Of a DNA stretch of 12,300 nt, positions 6,142 through 12,300 are shown piece by piece. This DNA is from Pinguiococcus pyrenoidosus (Eukaryota > Sar > Pinguiophyceae > Pinguiochrysidales > Pinguiochrysidaceae). The position numbers and the translations under genes were made by a program. The DNA is taken from the NCBI GenBank assembly GCA_019677205.1, contig JAAMXY010000111.1, forward strand, positions 1 to 12,300. The letters are read 5' to 3'. Within the stretch, counting starts at the first letter, position 1. Each line of letters opens with the position of its first letter. Under the pieces are notes generated by a model, which ran no database searches, was not told the origin of the DNA, and worked only from the letters and a program-made list of their open reading frames with translations.

Positions 6142-7719
6142 ATGTTGTCACTCGCTGACCGCGCGCTCGCCACACGGGCGCCACACTGCGGCACCTCTCC
6201 GATGGAGTTCATGCGGCAGGAGCTCTCCAGAGCTCTCGCAGCCTCTCAGAGTAGCCAGCGGAACGAAAGGTGCAACAACCCGTGCAGTTCTCGTCTTTCG
6301 ATCTCCGCCGCTGAACCCCTTCTTTCCTTCAGCTCCAGCTCCAGCTCTCTCATCCGCCAGAGGCCTTCTGCCGCCACGACAGCTGAACGAAAGCTTGGCG
6401 AAGTCGACGCACTTGCTCCGGACGCCTTTGTGGTGATCGACACGGGCTTTGTAAAGCGCAAGCTGCGGAGATGGCGACAGCTCTTCCCCGGAATCCAGCC
6501 ATGCTATGCGGTGAAATGCAACCCAGATCCCGCGATCTTGCGGGCGCTTTTGGAAGTGGCCGACGGCGAATTCGTGGGCTTCGACTGTGCGAGTGCGGTG
6601 GAGATTCGGTTGGCGATGCAATGCGGGGCGTCGCCGGAGCAGATCCTCTACGCCCACCCTGTGAAGCCCGTGGACGACCTGCGCTTCGCCCTGGAAAGTG
6701 GCATATATTGCATGACGTTGGACGCTTTGCCGGAGCTTCGGAAGATCAAGGAAGTTGCGCTGGAGATGGGATTTGAACGGCAGGAAGAGCTGGACAAGCT
6801 GCAGCTGATTCTTCGGCTCCGAGTGCCGGATGCCCACGCCCTGTGTCCCTTGGGGAGCAAGTTTGGGGCCACGCTGGGAAGGTTTGGTGCTGCAGATGTG
6901 CATGGACAGGGCGACACGGATGCCGCGGCCATCCTCGAGGCGGCTTTGGAGGAGGGACTGCCCATCCGAGGTCTCAGCTTCCACGTCGGGAGTGGATGCT
7001 CCGATCCGAAGACTTACGACGCCGCCGTGCAAATCGCCCACGACATTGCGATGTACATGGAGGAGCACGGCCTGCCGCGACTCAATCTGCTTGATGTTGG
7101 GGGTGGATTCCCGGGCACGGATGGCAGCGAGGCGAGCAGTCCCGCGGATGGGAATGAAGAGACCTGCTTCTACCTGGATCTGGGCAAGGAGTTTGGTTGG
7201 GATCGCGCCTCGTCCGTCCCACGCAACCCAGGCATTAGCACTGCTGACGTTGCCAAGACCTTGAATGCGAGCTTGGCTCGAACGTTCCTGAACACCCACG
7301 AGGGTATCCGCATTCTCGCAGAGCCTGGGCGATACTTTGCAGCGGGATGCCAGATGATCTGCGCGGAGGTCTTTGAAGTGAGACGGAGAGAAGCTGAAGG
7401 CGCTGATCCGGAGGACGCCGTGCGGGCTGATGTGTTCATCAGCGAAGGCGTCTTCGGCGCCTTCAAGGATGCGGCGCTTCTCCAAGACGCATACAAGCCT
7501 CGGCTGATTCGCGGACTCGGCCCAGAGAGCGACTGCCTGGAGTTCGTCTGTATCCGCGGGCCGTCGGGAAGACCGCACGACGTCGTTTGTCCAAAAGTCC
7601 TTCTTCCCGCCCTCGTCCCTGGTAGCTGGCTAGCCTTTGTGCAGGCCGGAGCGTACACCACGGCAATCGCATCCAACGCGCTGTCCTCCGTGGAGAACGT
7701 GCCGGCGCTTTACGTTTGA
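6142..7719 (+). CDS. ornithine decarboxylase-fold protein with altered active site
   Basis: A fold-type III PLP protein of the ODC/arginine/diaminopimelate decarboxylase group, 525 aa from the ATG at 6142 (in-frame ATG at 6202 also possible). ODC is usually about 450-460 aa, and the excess is a Ser/Ala-rich N-terminal extension of about 70 residues. Cofactor residues are kept: Lys125 (YAVKCNPDP), His281 (FHVGSGC), the Gly-rich loop (DVGGGFPG), Glu394 with its Arg (EPGRYF) and Tyr505 (GAYT). Substrate and catalytic residues are not. By gap-free local alignment with human ODC, Cys360-Asp361 become Gly476-Arg477 (GPSGRPHD for GPTCDGLD), Tyr323 becomes Phe438, Tyr331-Asp332 become Leu446-Leu447, and Phe397 becomes Ala513. 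It is therefore unlikely to be a normal ornithine decarboxylase. It may decarboxylate another amino acid, regulate a true ODC as an antizyme-inhibitor-like protein does, or be a PLP-binding pseudoenzyme. There are no introns. The AT island lies directly upstream. A possible AATAAA-like signal sits about 45 bases after the stop. Confidence 0.88.
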   Translation: MLSLADRALATRAPHCGTSPMEFMRQELSRALAASQSSQRNERCNNPCSSRLSISAAEPLLSFSSSSSSLIRQRPSAATTAERKLGEVDALAPDAFVVIDTGFVKRKLRRWRQLFPGIQPCYAVKCNPDPAILRALLEVADGEFVGFDCASAVEIRLAMQCGASPEQILYAHPVKPVDDLRFALESGIYCMTLDALPELRKIKEVALEMGFERQEELDKLQLILRLRVPDAHALCPLGSKFGATLGRFGAADVHGQGDTDAAAILEAALEEGLPIRGLSFHVGSGCSDPKTYDAAVQIAHDIAMYMEEHGLPRLNLLDVGGGFPGTDGSEASSPADGNEETCFYLDLGKEFGWDRASSVPRNPGISTADVAKTLNASLARTFLNTHEGIRILAEPGRYFAAGCQMICAEVFEVRRREAEGADPEDAVRADVFISEGVFGAFKDAALLQDAYKPRLIRGLGPESDCLEFVCIRGPSGRPHDVVCPKVLLPALVPGSWLAFVQAGAYTTAIASNALSSVENVPALYV

Positions 7720-8373
7720 TGCCGTGGGGGCTGGATGAGGATGTGCTGTACGGGAACGCCGAAAATAAAAGTGTTCGAGGGTGCGTACCATGTGTGAGGC
7801 GCGTGATGGGTGACTTCCTATGCGAAAGAAGAGTGCCTCTTGGGCACTTTGCCACGCCAATCAATCGCTTGCTGGCGTTCCCCAACTCCCGTGTACCCAG
7901 ATTGGGCAAAATGAACACCGGAGAAAAGCAACGGCGAAGCCGCATCCTCGCATTCTTCCTGGTCCGTCCAAATGAATGTGCGATTCGTGAGCATGATAGA
8001 AGGGCCTAATCAGCAGAGAAGCATGGAAGTGGAGCACACTCGGGAAAGATTCGCCTGAGAAGCTTCCTGGTCCTGGATCTCCAAAAGTTCGACGCAGCGA
8101 GACTTGGCGGCGCGGCACCAGCTCACCCATCGCAGAAGCTGCGGAGGAATTGAGGTACGGAACAAGCTCATGACCGTCGGAAGAAGGGGGAGCTGCCCCG
8201 GGAGATGGTGACCCAAAGAGAACGGCCTATTTTGCGATTCACGACGATCTAGAAACGGAAGTGCTCACTTCTTTCTTGGAAGAGAAGCCTCTGTGAGTCT
8301 CGTTCTTGGCTCGCCTATTCGAGTGCCATGTGCTTCCTCAGTCATCTGTCTTCCTACGCTTCTTCCCTCGAAG
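7720..8373. other. 3' UTR and unresolved 5' part of the DUF4116 gene
   Basis: Just after the ODC-like stop the sequence GAAAATAAAAG (near 7760) could serve as a polyadenylation signal. At about 8178-8292 there is a plausible 5' exon for the following gene: one frame reads DDLETEVLTSFLEEKPL and ends at a good donor (CT|GTGAGT at 8293). That frame is phase 2, however, and does not join the repeat exon in phase. A second, less protein-like frame ends in phase 0. I could not settle the true upstream exon or the start codon. Confidence 0.35.
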
Positions 8374-9058
8374 ATCATCGTCGTCGTCGGTCTTAAGGCC
8401 GTGAGGAACAACGGGTATAATGGGTTCTACTTCGAGGCGCCCAAGCTTCGGGACGATTGTGAGATTGCCATGGAGGCTGTACGGCAAAGTGGCAAAGCTC
8501 TCAGATTTGCGCCCGAAAAATTCCAGCACGATCCGATCGTGCTGCAGGCTGTGAAGGAGCGCGGCCAGATTCTCGTATTCGCCGCGCTTGAGCTAAGACG
8601 CGATCGAGAAATTGTGTTGAGTCGGTAACGAACGACGGTGCCGCATTGAGATGCGCATCCTACGCGCTACGCAGCGATCGCGAGGTCGTTCTCGCTGCCG
8701 TGGAAAGCAGCGCCGGAAGTGTGCTCTTCTCCAGGGTAGCGCTAGACCGAGGGCTTGTGCAGAAGTTCTGGAGTGCCGACCATAAGGTGAGATGCGCAAG
8801 AACGATTTCGATCGGGTCCGTCGGCTCGTGGTTTTCAAGCTGAAGAGCAGTTCGTATAGGCAAACAATCATGCGTTGGGCCTCTTAGAGGGTGGCCAACT
8901 GCGATGGACGGTCCTACCCAGAGCTCTACGCCCAGTTCATATCGATGCCCGTGTGTGAGGAGGATACCGAGTATCAAAACTTGGGGTGGCGTTTTCGGCA
9001 AGAGCTGGAGGTCGAGACGAGCGGCGACGGGAATGCTGGCAATTCGAGAAGAGATTGA
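8374..9058 (+). pseudogene. DUF4116-repeat gene with internal frameshift
   Basis: The translation holds four to five tandem repeats of about 25 residues of the DUF4116 type, a family of unknown function. Repeat cores are LRDDCEIAMEAV, QHDPIVLQAV, RRDREIVLS and LRSDREVVLAAV, each followed by a block like SGKALRFAPEKF or DGAALRCASYAL. The third repeat is broken: its frame runs to a stop at 8626-8628 (AGT CGG TAA), while the repeat continues unbroken one frame over from GTA at 8625. The consensus VLSAV shows that exactly one base is missing between 8622 and 8625. A GT-AG intron at 8787-8887 would join the repeats to an exon at 8888-9058 (NCDGRSYPELYAQF ... NLGWRFRQELEV) ending in TGA. The 5' exon boundary (acceptor at 8373) is uncertain and no start codon is visible. 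It is either a recently damaged gene or a good gene with a sequencing error. Confidence 0.7.
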
Positions 9059-9550
9059 AGACATGACGAGAGACTGCCGGAGTCGGAAGGGCGGTATTAT
9101 GGTGGCGGCTGCTGCGTCACTCATGTTTCCATGTTTCGGTCTTCTTCTAGAAAACTCGTCGACGCAGTATTTTGTGAAGGGCTCCTCGTACGAACACGCA
9201 GAGACTGGCGATGGAATCCGGGATTGTTCCTCCGTCGATACAACATAGTTCAAATCCCATCCTACTGAAATTTTCACGCTGCTCTTCTGAACTGTCGCCA
9301 GATGGATACCTCTCGGCGTTCCTTCGGGTCCAAAAACCTTCAACCTTCAGTACAATGTGGATGTGACGCGTAGGTGCTGGTGGGCGTGCTGATCGTGGTG
9401 AGGGAGCTTCTTCTTCGCGCCACACTAGTAGTCTCCGGTCTTGGTTTAGTCACCATGAGCGAGTGCTCTTCAGACTCGATTGACCCCTCTTCACCTTGAG
9501 CTTCTCTGTTCTCCGTCTCGATGGGGAACTGGAAAGCTCTTCGCTTCAGG
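9059..9550. other. intergenic between convergent genes, nothing recognised
   Basis: About 490 bases between the stop of the DUF4116 gene (+) and the stop of the sulfotransferase (-). Short open frames occur on both strands, without motifs, repeats or consistent splice sites. It most likely holds two 3' untranslated regions. Confidence 0.45.
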
Positions 9551-10636
9551 TCAATTTTCCTCGTCTAGCTCCCCTTCATGTTCAGCTTCTGACCATCGCA
9601 CCTTCTGATCGCTGGACAGACGCCTGGCGCCGTACTCTATTCTACACCCCGTCCGAGGCGCACAAAGCGTGTGATCTTTCGCCTCTCCCTCTGAGTCAAA
9701 AAACGCCTGCATCTTCTCTTCCGACTCCGCAAAGTCCCACTGCCTCTCACTGGCATGCTGGCGGTCCCAGCAGAGCACATTCTCGTCGCATCTGATGCTC
9801 GGGATGCTGCCGCCTGCTTCTTCCAGTCTGGCGCTGAACTCCTGCACGGCGAAGTCGTAGAGCTCCAAGTCCAGTCGGTTGTGCTCGCGAAGCACTTTTA
9901 GCGTCGCATCGCTCACAGTCTTGTTGTACTTGTTCAGGTTGAAGGTCGGCGTCGTGCGCACCAGTTCCGTGTGCAGCGCGTGGCGGAAGAGATGCAGCGA
10001 CTCCGCCATTCTCTCCAGAACTCCGAACCACGGCATCGCCTGGAGCCGCCGCTTGGCCACGTCGAGCCGATGCCCTCTCATCCGGTCCGACGCCAGGTAC
10101 CACACGTGGCGGTCATCCACGTCGCACTTGCGGCGCTCCCTTTCCGGCAGCGCCGCCCAGTCCTCGACGGTGGCCTGCGGGTCCCGCAGCAACTTCCACG
10201 CCACGCTTTTTCGCTGGCACCGAAAGTGCCCATCGCTCCTGCGACCAGCGGTGGTGTAGAACGCGGACAAGAAACGCTGCACCGGATCGCGCAATATGAA
10301 CACGAACGGCGCGCACTCCGGCCAAGTCTCGTCACAGCCAACCGCCACGCCGTCCGCCGTGTAGCTGCAGTGGTATATCTTGGCCAGCCACGAGTAGCTC
10401 ACGTGGCCCGCCTTCCGAATCACAAAGTCGTGGCTGAGACTGCGCGGCAGATCGGACACCGGGCGGTGACGCCCACCGTGGCGTTGCCGCGCTTTGCGCC
10501 CTTCGAACGTGGCCTCGATGGTGCGGCCGCCGGCCTTGGGCACATGCGGGAACAACAGCTCGATGGTGTGGTTCGCGGGACACATGGCCCGCGCGGAGGC
10601 CAGCGACGCCAGCAGGACAAGCGCGAGGCAGTGCAT
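9551..10636 (-). CDS. secretory-pathway sulfotransferase (PAPS-dependent)
   Basis: A 361-aa, single-exon protein that should transfer sulfate from PAPS to a carbohydrate or protein acceptor in the Golgi lumen. Residues 1-17 form a signal peptide or short signal anchor (CLALVLLASLASARA). The 5'-phosphosulfate loop is FPHVPKAGGRTIEATF at 29-44, with Lys34 as the likely catalytic or binding residue. The 3'-phosphate site is FVFILRDPVQRFLSAFY at 111-127 (Arg116, Ser124). Both are typical of the sulfotransferase family 2 / heparan sulfate O-sulfotransferase-like group. Several Cys residues (for example 90, 101, 108 and 140) and N-glycosylation sequons (NHT near 22 and NKT further on) fit a lumenal protein. 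The C-terminus is acidic (SEAEHEGELDEEN). The acceptor substrate cannot be told from the sequence. It lies divergent to the MAP kinase gene. Confidence 0.88.
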   Translation of the reverse strand: MHCLALVLLASLASARAMCPANHTIELLFPHVPKAGGRTIEATFEGRKARQRHGGRHRPVSDLPRSLSHDFVIRKAGHVSYSWLAKIYHCSYTADGVAVGCDETWPECAPFVFILRDPVQRFLSAFYTTAGRRSDGHFRCQRKSVAWKLLRDPQATVEDWAALPERERRKCDVDDRHVWYLASDRMRGHRLDVAKRRLQAMPWFGVLERMAESLHLFRHALHTELVRTTPTFNLNKYNKTVSDATLKVLREHNRLDLELYDFAVQEFSARLEEAGGSIPSIRCDENVLCWDRQHASERQWDFAESEEKMQAFFDSEGEAKDHTLCAPRTGCRIEYGARRLSSDQKVRWSEAEHEGELDEEN

Positions 10637-10824
10637 GGCCGCGCGGTGCCCGTGTCGACGCCGGACTAGCTCGCTGGTGTAGGTGTAGCCACACCTCCGG
10701 ACGCTACTCTACGGCTCCGCAGGCGGACGAAGTGACCGAAGGAAGCAGCAGAACTCTCAGCTGAGCCACTCCCGGAAGGCCAGGACGGAAGGCTCAGGGC
10801 CCTTTCTTCCTGGCTCATCAGCAG
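10637..10824. promoter_or_regulatory. shared upstream region of divergent genes
   Basis: A short GC-rich gap between the sulfotransferase ATG (-) and the kinase 5' region (+). No TATA box or clear repeated element is visible. It must contain the promoters of both genes unless one starts further away. Confidence 0.4.
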
Positions 10825-10922
10825 GTATGATAGGGCCCCTCCCTCTCGATCATCCGGACTCTCTTCCTCAAGCTGCAGAAACGCCAGAAGGAGAGGCTGC
10901 GCCTCCTTGGCGTTCGTCGCAG
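10825..10922 (+). other. probable 5'UTR intron of the kinase gene
   Basis: CAG|GTATGA at 10822-10830 makes a good donor, and GTCGCAG ending at 10922 a good acceptor immediately before the ATG at 10923. The 98-nt length fits the other introns. This is inferred from splice-site shape only. If it is not spliced, translation could begin at 10827 and add 32 residues. Confidence 0.45.
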
Positions 10923-11413
10923 ATGTCCGGCGAAAGCAGCTCCACCGACGAGATCGAGAAGCATGTGCTGCGGCGCTTCGAGATCTGCCAGCGCCTGGGC
11001 CGCGGCGCGTACGGCGTGGTGTGGAAGGCCAAGGAGAAACGGACCCAGACGGTGGTCGCGCTGAAGAAGTGCTTCGACGCCTTCCGAAACGCCACGGATG
11101 CGCAACGGACCTTCAGGGAGATCATGTATCTCCAGGCGCTCTCAGGTGCGCTGCCGCCTTGGACCTTTGCTGTTGCAGAGCAGCGAATGACCTTGGCTCC
11201 TCAGGCCACGACAACATCATCCGCCTCTTGCATGTCATCCGCGCCGAGAACGACAAAGATGTATACTTGACCTTTCAACACATGGAGACGGATCTTCACG
11301 CGGTGATCCGCGCGCACATTCTGGAGGCAAGTGGCGTTGGACAGCACAGCTCCCGTCCGAAGCAACATGGCTTGCTCTCTCCTGGAAATCTCATGGTTCT
11401 TGTTTCTCACCCG

Positions 11414-11448
<35 letters not shown>

Positions 11449-12300
11449 CTCCCCCCCTCTTTGGTCTACGAATGAGCAGGATATTCACAAGAAGTACATT
11501 GCGTATCAACTCCTGCGGGCGCTCAAGTACTTGCACAGTGCGGATGTGCTCCATAGGTACGAGCCGCTCTTCGGCTTCCCTTGCATGGCTCTCAGGCTGC
11601 TGCGGCGATCCAGTTCCCCAAAGAACCCCGATCTCCGCAGCGTTTTTTTTCCTGAGCAAGATGAAAGGCCGAAGAAAGAAACGCACGAAGGAAGGAAAGG
11701 GCGAGAGAGATGGTTCTTTGGTGTGAACGCCGATGAAGCTGCAGGACAGTCAAGGCGTGGCGAAAATCAACCAACTACGAGAAACCTGAGCGCCGCATCG
11801 CTCGAAGCCCTGCCTAACGCGCCGTACTTCCCGCCGGCAGAGACATCAAACCGAGCAACCTGCTGCTCAACAGCGACTGCCACCTCCGATTGTGCGACTT
11901 CGGTCTGTGCCGCAGTGTCGCGGAGACTGGTGGCGCCAACCCGGTACGCGATGGTTGCTTGCTCTCGACGCGCTTCATCACATCTTTGCGTCACGGGACT
12001 TTGGTGTGGTCGTCAGGTGCTGACGGATTACGTCGCGACGCGATGGTACCGCGCGCCGGAGGTGCTCTTAGCGGCTAGCGTGTACTCCAAGGCCGTCGAC
12101 ATGTGGAGTGTCGGCTGCATTCTGGGGGAGATGATTACCGAGCGCCCGATGTTTCCGGGCTCCAGCACGATGAATCAGGTCTCTTCGCATACACCTCTAA
12201 AGCACCTCTGATCGTCTGCGACACTCCGGCGCTCATGACAAGTCGTGGTGCGTCTGCAGATCGAAAAGATACTGGAAGTGACCGGCAGGCCCAGCGCCAA
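10923..12300 (+). CDS. MAPK15/ERK7-like MAP kinase, 3' end outside window
   Basis: A Ser/Thr protein kinase of the CMGC/MAPK group, closest in character to ERK7/MAPK15, which in animals and apicomplexans acts at cilia or the cell apex. Visible exons are 10923-11145, 11205-11326, 11480-11556, 11841-11943, 12017-12178 and 12260 to the edge, and all phases agree. The 229 codons before the last exon contain the Gly loop (GRGAYGVV, from Gly26), Lys48 (VALKK), HRDIKPSN (Asp142), DFG (160-162), the activation loop TDY (Thr178-Asp-Tyr180), TRWYRAPE and [12 protein letters not shown]. The cut end reads [12 protein letters not shown], as in MAPKs. Introns are 59, 153, 284, 73 and 81 nt. The second uses a GC donor (GAG|GCAAGT). 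An earlier in-frame ATG at 10827 exists, but a GTATGA donor just before it and a CAG directly before the ATG at 10923 suggest a 5'UTR intron, so I prefer 10923. The C-terminal extension typical of ERK7 would lie outside the window. Confidence 0.92.
11412..11447. repeat. CT dinucleotide microsatellite
   Basis: An interrupted run of CT units sits inside the GC-AG intron (11327-11479) of the kinase gene. A pyrimidine tract here may help acceptor choice, although it lies 30 or more bases before the AG. Its length is likely to vary between strains. Confidence 0.9.

Noticed and set aside
6148-7578. 476-codon minus-strand ORF
   Set aside because: It is the antisense shadow of the ODC-like gene, whose family motifs settle the true strand.
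8611-8630. programmed -1 ribosomal frameshift in the DUF4116 gene
   Set aside because: There is no X XXY YYZ slippery sequence or obvious downstream stem. A lost base explains the pattern more simply.
8660-9343. 227-codon minus-strand ORF
   Set aside because: It is antisense to the DUF4116 repeats and to the intron I infer there. No motif.
9971-10669. 232-codon plus-strand ORF
   Set aside because: It is the complement of the sulfotransferase gene, which has both PAPS-binding motifs on the minus strand.

Overview
This window is nuclear DNA from a eukaryote, most likely a photosynthetic protist. It is GC-rich and carries short spliceosomal introns (about 55 to 285 nt), a selenocysteine tRNA, a MAP kinase, a secretory-pathway sulfotransferase and a Deg1-type protease whose leader looks like a plastid or thylakoid-lumen targeting sequence. 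The hydrophobic, signal-peptide-like start of that leader suggests a complex (secondary) plastid. Genes alternate between strands, introns are small and there is a TATA element before the tRNA. All three argue mildly against a dinoflagellate. A cryptophyte, chromerid, haptophyte or stramenopile alga fits at least as well, but the species cannot be fixed from this sequence.

Layout. 1-488: weak signal only, with a doubtful minus-strand ORF. 525-2156 (+): long intronless ORF for an acidic orphan protein. 2671-4115 (-): three-exon Deg1-like serine protease. 4195-4321 (+): TATA box, tRNA-Sec and oligo-T terminator, divergent from the protease. 4627-5872 (-): a gene I reconstruct as seven exons and 243 aa, function unknown. 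5960-6135: a strikingly AT-rich island in the gap between that gene and the next. 6142-7719 (+): intronless ornithine-decarboxylase-fold protein that keeps the PLP-binding residues but has lost the catalytic Cys and the diamine-binding residues. 8374-9058 (+): DUF4116-repeat gene with an internal frameshift. 9551-10636 (-): sulfotransferase with a signal peptide. 10923 to the window end (+): MAPK15/ERK7-like kinase with a TDY activation loop, five introns inside the visible coding part (one GC-AG), and a probable 5'UTR intron ending exactly at the ATG.

The genes do not form an operon or an obvious pathway. This is a compact stretch of unrelated nuclear genes, often in divergent pairs with short shared upstream regions (protease/tRNA-Sec, unknown gene/ODC-like, sulfotransferase/kinase). 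The observations I rate highest are the ODC-fold protein with a rebuilt active site, the AT island beside it, the tRNA-Sec with its upstream TATA box, and the reconstructed seven-exon gene. I saw no CRISPR array, insertion sequence or prokaryotic operon.
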